Below the pieces are notes generated by a model, which ran no database searches, was not told the origin of the DNA, and saw only the letters and a program-made list of their open reading frames with translations. A stretch of DNA of 64,000 nucleotides, taken from contig CAKUXM010000004.1 of assembly GCA_934700335.1 (NCBI GenBank), positions 79,194 to 143,193 of the forward strand, in the 5' to 3' direction. The position numbers and the translations under genes were made by a program. Every line of letters begins with the position of its first letter. Within the stretch, counting starts at the first letter, position 1. Below, in pieces: positions 32,502 to 40,730 of this stretch. This stretch comes from an uncultured Candidatus Melainabacteria bacterium. GTDB taxonomy: Bacteria; Cyanobacteriota; Vampirovibrionia; Gastranaerophilales; Gastranaerophilaceae.

Positions 32502-33614
32502 TTAATATTCGTTATTCAATATTTCCTGTAAAACATTAGCGTAAAAATATGCTAATTTGGGGGGCACCGCATTTCCTATTTGCTTATACACGGAAGTTTT
32601 ATTGCCTAAAAACTTAAAACTATCAGGAAAACTTTGAATTCGAGCACCTTCTCTTGGAGATAGTGTTCTATCTTCTACTGGGTGAATAAAACGACCACCA
32701 GAAGGGGTATCAAACCTAGTTGTAATAGTTGGAGCACAACCATTCTTATCAAGTCTGCCATATGCACCACTATGTACAGATTTTATATTATCTTTTAATT
32801 TTGTCCAATTTTCACCAACATTAACCTGCTTGATACGCTTTGTTGCAATACTATTGTGATGAGGTTTTATGTGATTATATGTTATATTATCCTCATTTGA
32901 CAAGAATTTTTGATATTGGTTAGTAGGCACAAGGTTTATAATATTCCCTTCTTTATCTTCATTTTGTAAATTTGATATGGCGTCCCATACAGAAGTAGAG
33001 TTAAAGAAATAAGGATATTTCCTTAATACCTTACTCTTTGTTTTTTCAATATATTCATCAATATCAATTTTTTTATTTAGTGAGCCAATAATAAAAACAC
33101 GTTCTCTTTGTTGAGGAATCCCATATTCTTTAGCTTTAACTACCATATGATGTATGTAATATCTATCACCGTCAAAATTATTTTCGTCTGAAAATAATTC
33201 GATTATTTGATTAAATATTTCCCCCTTTTCCATTGTCAAAATACCTTTTACATTTTCTAATATAAAAAGCTTTGGTCTAACCTGTTGAACAATTTTAAAA
33301 TAATACTTGAATAAATAATTTCGTGGGTCATCAATAAAATTATTTTTTCGTATTCTTGCTCCAGCCATAGAGAATCCTTGACAAGGAGGCCCCCCAATAA
33401 TTACATTTGCGTTATACTTGGAAAAATCCACTTCTTTGACAACTTGTTTAATATCTTTTGCATACATTTCGGTTGAAGGGTGGTTATAAGAATAAGTTTC
33501 AGCAATTTGTTTATCATATTCCACAGCTGCAACAATATCAAACCCAGCCTTTTGAAAGCCAATAGAGAAACCACCAGCACCGGCAAACAAATCAATTACT
33601 TTGTTATTTTTCAT
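32502..33614 (-). CDS. DNA (cytosine-5) methyltransferase
   Basis: A 370-residue C5-methyltransferase. Motif I is D-L-F-A-G-A-G-G-F-S, motif IV is G-G-P-P-C-Q-G-F-S with catalytic Cys 78, and motif VI is L-E-N-V. Motif VIII is Q-Q-R-E-R-V-F, and motif X is G-N-A-V-P-P near the end. The segment between VIII and X (about residues 200-320) is the target recognition domain. It overlaps the m6A methylase by 11 nt, with AAAGGA before its ATG, so both are made together. Confidence 0.95.
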   Translation of the reverse strand: MKNNKVIDLFAGAGGFSIGFQKAGFDIVAAVEYDKQIAETYSYNHPSTEMYAKDIKQVVKEVDFSKYNANVIIGGPPCQGFSMAGARIRKNNFIDDPRNYLFKYYFKIVQQVRPKLFILENVKGILTMEKGEIFNQIIELFSDENNFDGDRYYIHHMVVKAKEYGIPQQRERVFIIGSLNKKIDIDEYIEKTKSKVLRKYPYFFNSTSVWDAISNLQNEDKEGNIINLVPTNQYQKFLSNEDNITYNHIKPHHNSIATKRIKQVNVGENWTKLKDNIKSVHSGAYGRLDKNGCAPTITTRFDTPSGGRFIHPVEDRTLSPREGARIQSFPDSFKFLGNKTSVYKQIGNAVPPKLAYFYANVLQEILNNEY

Positions 33615-35385
33615 TCCTTTGTTCTCCGGCAGTACGATAATATAATTGATAATTCTTTATATATGACAATTCTTCTTCGTTTAAATTATAAATTTTTGCA
33701 AGTTCATCATCTATTAAATCAATATGATTTTTACATAATCTATGCTTATATTCATACATAGCCTGTTTTGAATCAATTTTGACTTTTGTTTTTTCAAGAA
33801 GTTTGTTTAATTCGATAGACAATTTTTCAAATTTCTTCTCTTGCATTTTTGAAATATTTGGCACATAAAAATTAGACAATTCTTTATTTGTTATATGCCA
33901 ACAGTCTGAAACTTTTATCCAATACCACCAATATAAACTTGAATTTAATATGCAGTTAATTAAATGTAAATCTTCTTTTTTATAATTAATTATTGCGTAC
34001 TCATTACTTTTATATGGGGCCTCAATAAAAGATTTAATCCAAAAAGCAGCTCTTTTATTTAAATATAACGGTTTTTCACAACTAGAAACTTGCTTTGAAA
34101 TAATGGTATCAGTATCAGAATTTACTTTTGTAAATATCGATTCCTCAATATTATTAGCTAATTTAGGGTAATAATTTTCATTCACAAAAGAATTATCTAA
34201 CACTTCAGTTGTGTTAAATAAGTTAGCTCTTTGTGATTTATACCAATAATTATAATCCGATGTATAAATTTTATGATTATCCTTTTCTAATGTTTTTTGA
34301 GCTAAAAGAATATTTAATTTTTGGTGTACGCCCACAAACAAACAGTCTGGTCTATCAGCATAACTCAAAACATATTGAGCTGAAGTATTTTGCTCCACAT
34401 ACTTTCTTACACTTGCCATTCTTGATGTTGATACATAAGAAATGGGAATAATATACCCCATTACACCATTATCAGAAAGCAAATCAATACTGTTATGAAT
34501 AACATCTGCGTATAAATTACCATATTTAATAGAATTTGCATAATCAACTTTGCTTTTCTCTACATAAGGAGGGTTTCCTAAGATTAGTTGATAATCATCA
34601 ATTAATTCACTGTATGATGTTATAAAATTTAAATTATGAAAATTAAGTTCTAATGATTCGTAAATGTTATTTATATTTACAGAACTCTGTAAATGCAATG
34701 TTTTAAATAACAACCTTGTTTTTGATATATATGTAGAATACGGGTCAATATCATTACCGTGAATTGAATTTAAAATTTTGCATACATCTTCGTCTGTTAT
34801 AGGTTGTTTTAAACTTGAAATCAAATCATATTTACATTCAAAAACTTTTACAAGAAATGCTCCTGTGCCACAAGTAGGGTCAAGAACTTTCAAATTAATA
34901 ATTATATTTCTTATTTTTGAGTATTTATTTATTAGGTGTTTAATATTATTTTTTATTGTCTCGATATTTTCGGGTAAATATTTTTGCCCAATTTCTTTTA
35001 GAACTAATTGATAAATGCTATTGTAGATTATATATGAAGATACATCTTCAGGCGTGTAGTATACACCATTATTCTTTTGCTTGCTGCTTTTTTCATTTAT
35101 TTTTTCTAATTCATTTTGAAAATTTTCTTCATCCAAATTATGTGCAGCAAGCATTAAAATAAGGTTTTTATAATAGTCAAAAAATATAGCAGAAGATTTA
35201 TCTTCTAATAACGATAAAACATCTTTATAGTCTTTTTGTATATTCTTGCTCAAAAATGCCTTTTTAAAATTTACACAGTCATCATTATTGTCATTTTGAT
35301 AAATGACAAATAATACATTATTTAAGTTTGAGTTCAAATAACTTCTTAACTTTTTTTCTTCTTTTATCTCTAATAGTTTCACCAT
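33604..35385 (-). CDS. N6-adenine DNA methyltransferase
   Basis: A methyltransferase of about 593 residues with the Eco57I-like layout. A helical N-terminus leads to G-V-Y-Y-T-P-E-D-V near residue 112, motif I D-P-T-C-G-T-G-A-F near 168, motif IV L-G-N-P-P-Y near 269, and a C-terminal target-recognition region. No PD-(D/E)xK nuclease domain is apparent, so it is not an obvious Type IIG fusion. The start is uncertain: GTG at 35391 or ATG at 35385, neither with a strong ribosome site. It is coupled to the C5 methylase by an 11-nt overlap. Confidence 0.9.
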   Translation of the reverse strand: MVKLLEIKEEKKLRSYLNSNLNNVLFVIYQNDNNDDCVNFKKAFLSKNIQKDYKDVLSLLEDKSSAIFFDYYKNLILMLAAHNLDEENFQNELEKINEKSSKQKNNGVYYTPEDVSSYIIYNSIYQLVLKEIGQKYLPENIETIKNNIKHLINKYSKIRNIIINLKVLDPTCGTGAFLVKVFECKYDLISSLKQPITDEDVCKILNSIHGNDIDPYSTYISKTRLLFKTLHLQSSVNINNIYESLELNFHNLNFITSYSELIDDYQLILGNPPYVEKSKVDYANSIKYGNLYADVIHNSIDLLSDNGVMGYIIPISYVSTSRMASVRKYVEQNTSAQYVLSYADRPDCLFVGVHQKLNILLAQKTLEKDNHKIYTSDYNYWYKSQRANLFNTTEVLDNSFVNENYYPKLANNIEESIFTKVNSDTDTIISKQVSSCEKPLYLNKRAAFWIKSFIEAPYKSNEYAIINYKKEDLHLINCILNSSLYWWYWIKVSDCWHITNKELSNFYVPNISKMQEKKFEKLSIELNKLLEKTKVKIDSKQAMYEYKHRLCKNHIDLIDDELAKIYNLNEEELSYIKNYQLYYRTAGEQRNEK

Positions 35386-35507
35386 ATTCACACTTGGATA
35401 TAAAAACCCATTTTATTTCTCCCATGCGTAGATACATTATATAATGAAATTACAAGAAAGGGCAACATGCTAAAAGTTTGATACAAATATTTGCATTTGC
35501 CATATAG

Positions 35508-36662
35508 TTAAACTGAGATTTTCTTTTCATTATGAATTTTGTCTGCTAGTGAAAATATTCTTTCTTGAGTTATACGATAAGTTTGAGCACCTTTATTAAA
35601 TAATGCAATAAGTCTATATTCTTCAATTTCTTTATCACTAAAGCCTACAAAAGTTTTATTGACAATATCGCGTTCAGCACTATTAAAACTTGAAAGCATA
35701 TTATTGATTTTATCCAATTTTTTTAATTTAATATCAAGATTATCATTAAAATCAATAGCTTCAAAGCCAGCTAATAGAAGTAACATTTTTATAAAACGTT
35801 TATTTGCTTTGAATTTACATTCTACATATAAGACTTTATTTAAATTGTTAATCATTTTTAAAGTCTGCATCAAAGCATCACCTTCTAAATCAGTTTTTTT
35901 GTTAAATACATATTCTTTTATGCATTTATTTGTTGTTCCAAAATTGATTTGCTTGTCGTATAAACCAATTATGCTATAAAATAGCTTATCAAATTCCTTT
36001 CTGTTGTTTGAATAACTCAATATAGTCATAAGTTTATCAACATCTTGTATTTTATCCAAATATTTTTGTAAATATGTTTCTGGTATAGAGTTAATAATTT
36101 CTCCTGCTCGTAGCATTTCCTGATTCTGAAGAAATCTAAAATATTCTGAAATTTCTTCTTCAGATGAATTTGAAATATTTACAGTTGCAAGAGGATACGC
36201 CTGAATATTATTTTTAATGATTTCAGGTAAATCGCTATATTTTAATGTAAAACCTCCTTTGTTATGTAATTTTTTTCTTAAAGCAGTTAATTTTTTATCA
36301 TCACTATTGTTATCTTCTAAATAATCACATATATCTAAAGCTATAGTTTTTGTTATTTCACCGCTTATCCTATATTCATCATTTACAAAATTATACAATG
36401 TTGTTAGTCTTTGTTGTCCATCTACAACTTCTTGTAATGCTCCTTTTGTATTTTTTGAATTTAATTCACGGATGCTAATGCTACCTATTGGGTATTTTTT
36501 TATAACACTATAAATTAACTTATTTTTAAATTCTGACCCCCAAACGAATCCTCTTTGATAATTAGGTTGTAAATCTAATCCACCATTGCTAACATTTCTA
36601 ATATTATTTATTGCTGTTAATAATGGTGTGGTTCCTGGTGCGAATTGCATTCTTTTATTCAT
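35508..36662 (-). CDS. DUF262-family protein (GmrS-like N-terminal domain)
   Basis: The 384-residue protein has the ParB-like DUF262 signatures P-N-Y-Q-R-G-F-V-W (residues 33-41) and E-V-V-D-G-Q-Q-R-L-T-T-L (78-89), whose D-G-Q-Q-R is the nucleotide-dependent core. The remaining 250 residues are helical. It lacks the C-terminal HNH (DUF1524) domain found in full GmrSD enzymes; a separate HNH protein lies three genes on. GGAGATACAAGT precedes the ATG. It is the first gene of the methylase/HNH cassette, next to a large inverted repeat. Confidence 0.88.
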   Translation of the reverse strand: MNKRMQFAPGTTPLLTAINNIRNVSNGGLDLQPNYQRGFVWGSEFKNKLIYSVIKKYPIGSISIRELNSKNTKGALQEVVDGQQRLTTLYNFVNDEYRISGEITKTIALDICDYLEDNNSDDKKLTALRKKLHNKGGFTLKYSDLPEIIKNNIQAYPLATVNISNSSEEEISEYFRFLQNQEMLRAGEIINSIPETYLQKYLDKIQDVDKLMTILSYSNNRKEFDKLFYSIIGLYDKQINFGTTNKCIKEYVFNKKTDLEGDALMQTLKMINNLNKVLYVECKFKANKRFIKMLLLLAGFEAIDFNDNLDIKLKKLDKINNMLSSFNSAERDIVNKTFVGFSDKEIEEYRLIALFNKGAQTYRITQERIFSLADKIHNEKKISV

Positions 36663-36708
36663 ACTTGTATCTCCTTTTTTATTATATTATGCGAATCAAT
36701 AAAATATA

Positions 36709-36853
36709 TCAATAAATTAATATTTATAGATTCTAAATTAATTTATAAATATCTATCGGTTTGCGCAATAGAATCTATAATAATTTTATAAATATCTAAA
36801 AAAATATTTTTTATAAAATTATTATAGATTCTATGATAAATATTAATATTGGC
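36709..36853. repeat. Nested inverted and direct repeats with 25-bp palindromic arms
   Basis: Positions 36768-36792 and 36810-36834 are exact reverse complements (25 bp) around a 17-nt AT-rich loop. A related sequence at 36728-36757 repeats the left arm in direct orientation with small changes, and flanks around 36709-36727 and 36835-36853 are also inverted relatives. The block is nearly pure A/T. A replication origin, a partition or regulatory site, or a remnant hairpin are possible; it is not a normal terminator. Confidence 0.75.
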
Positions 36854-36884
36854 AAATCTTTTAGTTCGTTTGTTTTAATACAAT

Positions 36885-36903
36885 TTTCTTTCTCGATAAA
36901 ATT
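36885..36903 (+). promoter_or_regulatory. 19-bp motif shared by both small-protein/XRE modules
   Basis: TTTCTTTCTCGATAAAATT occurs here and, identically, at 44159-44177, each upstream of a paralogous small helical protein gene. It may be a regulator or integrase-type binding site, or simply conserved by recent common descent. Confidence 0.55.
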
Positions 36904-36931
36904 GTTTTTATGCGATTTTAAAGGAAGAAGA

Positions 36932-37009
36932 ATGGTAGAAGTTAGAAATGAAGTACAAAAAGAAGGAATGCGAGAGGTGAGACGCCTATTATTAAAGGCA
37001 AGTGTTTAG
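36932..37009 (+). CDS. Possible 25-residue peptide
   Basis: AAAGGAAGAAG at ideal distance precedes an ATG opening M-V-E-V-R-N-E-V-Q-K and stopping after 25 codons. The ribosome site resembles that before 44243. It may be a leader peptide or a decayed gene start. Nothing else supported lies between here and 37350. Confidence 0.3.
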   Translation: MVEVRNEVQKEGMREVRRLLLKASV

Positions 37010-37349
37010 CGAAAATAAGGACATTGGCTTTGATTTTTTGCATTATCGGTGATAAATTACAAATACAAGATAACTTAGGATATTGTTTTGCATTGCATCA
37101 ATCTGCAAATCTTGTTATTAAAAAAACAAACATTTAATCAATGATTAAATCGAGTATTATCATACTTAACTTTATATTATTTAACTTTATTTTATATTAT
37201 TTAACTTTATTTTATATTAGCTTAACTTAGGATTTTGTTTACAAATAGAGGGTTTGAGTGGTATAATAGCATATTGTATTTAAGAGATTTTAAAAATATT
37301 TCTTGAATCAGCTAGTTATACGAATACAAACACAAAGGACATAAATTTT

Positions 37350-37565
37350 ATGTGTGCAAAATTATCGCTAAATATGTTAGAAAATAAAATTTCTGACAGT
37401 AAATTATTACTCTATAATGTTCAAACGCTCTTAAAAATGGGCGCCCTTTCTTCTGATTCAGCAATTATTGATTCTGATTTACAAACCTCAAAAGAAGATT
37501 ATTATAAACTTCTAAAAACAATTAACTCTGAAGTTCAAAAGGTCATTAAAATTCTAGATTACTAA
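37350..37565 (+). CDS. Small helical protein paired with XRE regulator (module 1)
   Basis: A 71-residue helical protein, paralogous to 44243-44443. Shared features include spaced Leu/Val heptads and the centre L-x-x-D-S-x-I-x-D-S-D-L-Q. AAAGGA lies 10 nt before the ATG. Its stop overlaps that of the convergent XRE gene by 4 nt, exactly as in the second copy. No family is recognised. A co-regulator or an antirepressor acting on the XRE protein is possible (inference). Confidence 0.65.
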   Translation: MCAKLSLNMLENKISDSKLLLYNVQTLLKMGALSSDSAIIDSDLQTSKEDYYKLLKTINSEVQKVIKILDY

Positions 37566-37777
37566 TTTTCTTTAAACAAATCTTCGGGCTTTATATTTAA
37601 CGCACGAGCAATTTTATAAACATTTTCGACCGTTGTATTACGTTCCCCACGCTCAATCATGCCAATAAAATTTGGCGACATATCAAGAATTTCTGCTAGT
37701 TCAAGCTGTGTTAAATCATGTTCAATTCTTATATGTTTAAGATTTTTTCCAAACTTTTGTAAATCTCGTTTGCTCAT
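37562..37777 (-). CDS. XRE-family HTH regulator (module 1)
   Basis: A 71-residue protein that is nearly all helix-turn-helix: L-T-Q-L-E-L-A-E-I-L-D-M-S-P-N-F-I-G-M-I-E-R-G-E-R-N-T-T. It is a paralogue of 44440-44691, with the core N-F-I-G-M-x-E-R-G-E-R-N-T identical but one residue. Such Cro/C-like proteins regulate mobile elements and R-M systems. Upstream, AACAAACTGACCGTGCGTT (37811-37829) closely matches the sequence before the second copy and is a candidate operator. Confidence 0.85.
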   Translation of the reverse strand: MSKRDLQKFGKNLKHIRIEHDLTQLELAEILDMSPNFIGMIERGERNTTVENVYKIARALNIKPEDLFKEN

Positions 37778-37810
37778 ATAAATATTTTCGTGATAATATG
37801 ATTTATAATA

Positions 37811-37829
37811 AACAAACTGACCGTGCGTT
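37811..37829 (-). promoter_or_regulatory. Candidate XRE operator, copy 1
   Basis: AACAAACTGACCGTGCGTT lies upstream of the XRE gene; AACAAACTCACCGTGTTAT (44717-44735) is in the same place before the paralogue. Identity is concentrated in AACAAACT-ACCGTG. Confidence 0.5.
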
Positions 37830-37899
37830 TTTATCTATAAATAGCCAATATTACTAGATAATTTAACTATAACTAAAAGAAGTATAAGGAGTTTAATTT

Positions 37900-38583
37900 A
37901 TGAAAAAGTTATTGATTTTATTTATCACATTATTTACAGCAATTCCAGTATTTTCAATGGAAGTAGATTTAACAAAAGTAGGACATCAACAAAAATACAT
38001 TAACGAAATTGGTTTTAGAATTTTAAATGCAAATAAAATTGAAAAACGTACAAATTTCTATTACGAGTCAAATCGTAAAACTGTAAATGCTTGGTCAAGA
38101 CTTACTGATAGACAAATTACAGTTACTCAAGGAATGTTGGCTTATGTAGATAGTGATGATGAAATGGCAGCACTTTTAAGCCATGAAATTTCGCACTCAG
38201 TTGATTCTTATGACGGAGCATTCAAAGGCTATTTTTCAATATTTAAATACTCTCTTTCATCTAAAAAATATGAAACAAAGGCTGATAAAAGAGCAGTGGA
38301 TTATATGGTAAAAGCCGGATATAATCCTGTTGCAATTATTGTGCTTTATAACAAATTTATGTCTCAAACAAGATATGATTATTGTTTAACACACCCATTA
38401 ACATCTCGTAGAATGGCTACTGTTTATGAATATATTTATAGAAAATATCCTGCATACTTAGCAAATAACAAATATGCTGAAAATATTTACTACCAAAACT
38501 TTTTACTAACATCTCAACAAAATAGAGAAAAACTAAAACAATCTATACAAACAAACAGTAAGAAGAAAATTAAATATAACTAG
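37900..38583 (+). CDS. Secreted M48-family zinc metallopeptidase
   Basis: A 227-residue protein with signal peptide (about residues 1-20). The zinc motif L-L-S-H-E-I-S-H-S-V-D lies near residue 90, and the third-ligand region E-T-K-A-D-K-R-A-V-D-Y-M-V-K-A-G-Y near 125 follows the ExxxD pattern of M48 enzymes. A late S-R-R-M motif also fits. It probably acts in the periplasm on misfolded or envelope proteins, as BepA/YfgC-like relatives do (inference). AAGGAG precedes the ATG. The next secreted gene follows after 11 nt. Confidence 0.85.
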   Translation: MKKLLILFITLFTAIPVFSMEVDLTKVGHQQKYINEIGFRILNANKIEKRTNFYYESNRKTVNAWSRLTDRQITVTQGMLAYVDSDDEMAALLSHEISHSVDSYDGAFKGYFSIFKYSLSSKKYETKADKRAVDYMVKAGYNPVAIIVLYNKFMSQTRYDYCLTHPLTSRRMATVYEYIYRKYPAYLANNKYAENIYYQNFLLTSQQNREKLKQSIQTNSKKKIKYN

Positions 38584-38594
38584 GATATTAAACG

Positions 38595-39293
38595 ATGAAA
38601 AAATGTTTAGCATTATTTTTAACAATGATATTTTTTGCTAGTAATGTTTCTTTTGCAATAGTAACAGACGATTTTGTAGAAGAAACATTAAGCAAAAATC
38701 TAAAAACAGTTGAATATAAAAAACAAATTATAAAAGATGAGTTAATAACTGAAAAATTTATTAATGAACATAAAAATGAAACATATAAATTATCTGTTTA
38801 TATTGTTGATGATTTGGCGAATAAAAATCTTTCGCAGTATAAAAATGTCAAATTGGTATCTTATGTTCCGGTAAATTTTCAAAATTTGCAAAAGGTATCG
38901 TTAAAAATCAAACCTAAAAAATACATAACAACAAGAAATAGAGACTTAAAAGAGGGGACTAGTTTAACTTTTGTATTGGCAGAAGATTTTTCTTATAACA
39001 ACACTTTATATAAAAAAGGAACAGAACTAAACGCAAGAGTAGAAAACATTTCTCAAAATCAAGCCTTTGGAACTCCTGCAAATTTAGAAATAGGAAACTT
39101 CAAAATAGGTAATGATTTTTTAGACGGTACACTTCAAAGAAAAGGTGCAAATAGAGCAATATGGGTTGTGCCAGTTGGTTATATAGGTTGTTGCTTTTTA
39201 GGTGCTGGATTACTAATTTTACCAATAAGAGGCGGACACGCAAAACTAAACAAAGGAAAAACTTATACATTGGTTATTAATAGTTTGTCATGA
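38595..39293 (+). CDS. Secreted protein, island paralogue of the 5854/6539 family
   Basis: A 232-residue protein with signal peptide (about residues 1-21, ending F-A). The central part, F-V-L-A-E-D-F-S-Y-N-N-T-L-Y-K-K-G-T-E-L then L-E-I-G-N-F-K-I, follows the layout of the chromosomal proteins at 5854-6483 and 6539-7129. A hydrophobic Gly-rich stretch (G-Y-I-G-C-C-F-L-G-A-G) lies near residue 195. It is probably co-transcribed with the M48 peptidase. An envelope role is inferred; its presence on the island suggests exchange of this family by mobile DNA. Confidence 0.7.
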   Translation: MKKCLALFLTMIFFASNVSFAIVTDDFVEETLSKNLKTVEYKKQIIKDELITEKFINEHKNETYKLSVYIVDDLANKNLSQYKNVKLVSYVPVNFQNLQKVSLKIKPKKYITTRNRDLKEGTSLTFVLAEDFSYNNTLYKKGTELNARVENISQNQAFGTPANLEIGNFKIGNDFLDGTLQRKGANRAIWVVPVGYIGCCFLGAGLLILPIRGGHAKLNKGKTYTLVINSLS

Positions 39294-39426
39294 AAAATTT
39301 GTAACTTGTGTTAAAATAAAATGAATATTATGGATAACTTTATGATAATATTGTGTAGTTCTGGCGTTATCACTCTGATTTCACTTTCACAGAAGAATTT
39401 AATAATCAAATGTTAAAAAGAGATAA

Positions 39427-39452
39427 AAAAGGATAATCGTTGATTATCCTTT
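39427..39452 (+). terminator. Hairpin terminator before repeat copy 2
   Basis: AAAGGATAATC and GATTATCCTTT pair perfectly around GTT. It could end the M48/secreted-protein message, and it equals the terminator-like stem preceding copy 1. Confidence 0.6.
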
Positions 39453-39459
39453 AAAAAAA

Positions 39460-39645
39460 TACGCCTGCCGCGATTGTCTTGCTCACTCGCATTAAACGGC
39501 AATTCCGCATTTTGTCTCCGTGTTTTTCAACACTTTGCCAAAAGTGCTCCAGCCTCTGCTCGTTCGCGCTCGAACGCAAATTGGCGTTCTCATCGCTGGC
39601 ACGCTCACAAAAAAAGGACAACCTTTTGATTATCCCTTTTAAAAA
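39460..39645. repeat. 185-nt repeat unit, copy 2
   Basis: Nearly identical to 29248-29432: the 16-nt tRNA-end piece (39460-39475), the hairpins and the terminator-like stem. Differences include one extra T in the hairpin loop (GTGTT-TTTC-AACAC) and a G-to-A near 39629. Together with the tRNA half that follows, it marks an internal junction of the island. Confidence 0.85.
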
Positions 39646-39687
39646 TACGCCTGCCGCGATTCGAACGCGGGACTCTCTGCTTAGAAG
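39646..39687 (-). other. Second displaced tRNA-Arg 3' half: internal attachment site
   Basis: It matches 29433-29474 at all but one base, with the same CCGCG/CGCGG T-stem and CAGGCGT acceptor strand. Its presence in mid-island suggests two elements integrated in tandem at the same tRNA. Confidence 0.8.
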
Positions 39688-40022
39688 TAGTTAAAAACCC
39701 ATTTTGCAAGAGTTTTCAGGCTTTATCATAATTTGTCAGAAGTTGTTATTTTTATTACTTTCGGACTTGTTTCTTCTCTCAACTTTTGCCCCCTTTTGTC
39801 AATCTTTATCAGGTTTTTTGTAAGAAATCTGTAGTAATAATGTGGTAAAAGCTAAAAATTCTACAAGCCCACCTACCCTATAGGGGGAAGATTAAAATTT
39901 TATGTGTTGTCAAGAGTTAGAAATACTTCCTGCGAATTTTGAAAAATCAAATTATGTAAAAATAGTTTATATGGATTAGACTTATGTTCTATTTTTATGA
40001 TAAATTTTAATTAGAGGTTTTG
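39688..40022. other. Gene-free stretch inside the second element
   Basis: Holds TTTGTCAGA and TTTATCAGG repeats (39732-39740, 39805-39813) like those beside the first attachment fragment, then an AT-rich promoter region for the three-Cys-motif gene. I see no gene here. Confidence 0.45.
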
Positions 40023-40730
40023 ATGGCAGAAAAATCAAAAATAGAATGGACAGAATCAACCTGGAATCCCGTTACTGGTTGCACTCAAATCAGTGAAGGG
40101 TGTCAGAATTGCTATGCTAAAAGAATGGCTAAACGCCTTTGTGCAATGGGGCAAAAAAAATATTCAAAAGGTTTTAAAGTTGTTACTCATTATGAATGTC
40201 TAAATGAACCTTTAAATTGGAAAAAACCTCAAATTATATTTGTATGTTCAATGAGTGATTTATTTCATAAAGATGTTCCAGATGAATTCATTATAGAAGT
40301 TTTCAAATCTATGAATAAAGCTTATTGGCATACTTTTCAAGTTCTCACTAAGCGAGCTGATAGGTTGGCTGAAATTGCGAATAAACTAAATTGGACGCCT
40401 AACATATGGATAGGTGTTACCATAGAAAATAATCTGCATGTTGATAGAATTAATGCTTTAAAAAATATTCCTGCAAAAATCAAATATTTATCAGTAGAAC
40501 CAATGTTAAGCGAAATAAAGGATTTAAACTTAAATGATATAAGTTGGGTTATTGTTGGAGGAGAAAGTGGACCAGGTGCTCGTCCCATAAAAGAAGAATG
40601 GATTTTACCAATAAGAGATAAATGCCAAAAACTAAAAATACCGTTTTTCTTTAAACAGTGGGGGGGAGTTAATAAAAAAGCTAATGGTTCTTTATTACAA
40701 GGTAAGGAGTGGAAAGAGTTACCTATTTAA
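40023..40730 (+). CDS. Three-Cys-motif protein, phage Gp37/Gp68-like (DUF5131)
   Basis: A 235-residue protein beginning A-E-K-S-K-I-E-W-T-E-S-T-W-N-P-V-T-G-C and continuing S-E-G-C-Q-N-C-Y-A-K-R, which gives the C-x-x-x-C-x-x-C-like three-Cys motif of a radical-SAM-related family carried by phages and islands. V-I-V-G-G-E-S-G-P-G-A-R-P lies near residue 178. GAGG precedes the ATG at 40023; the TTG three bases earlier is not needed. It converges on TcmP with a 12-nt overlap, the known family pairing. The reaction is unknown. Confidence 0.9.
   Translation: MAEKSKIEWTESTWNPVTGCTQISEGCQNCYAKRMAKRLCAMGQKKYSKGFKVVTHYECLNEPLNWKKPQIIFVCSMSDLFHKDVPDEFIIEVFKSMNKAYWHTFQVLTKRADRLAEIANKLNWTPNIWIGVTIENNLHVDRINALKNIPAKIKYLSVEPMLSEIKDLNLNDISWVIVGGESGPGARPIKEEWILPIRDKCQKLKIPFFFKQWGGVNKKANGSLLQGKEWKELPI

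Noticed and set aside
39479..39694. 71-codon plus-strand frame in repeat copy 2
   Set aside because: Same repeat; a single-base indel relative to copy 1 changes the frame, as expected for non-coding sequence.
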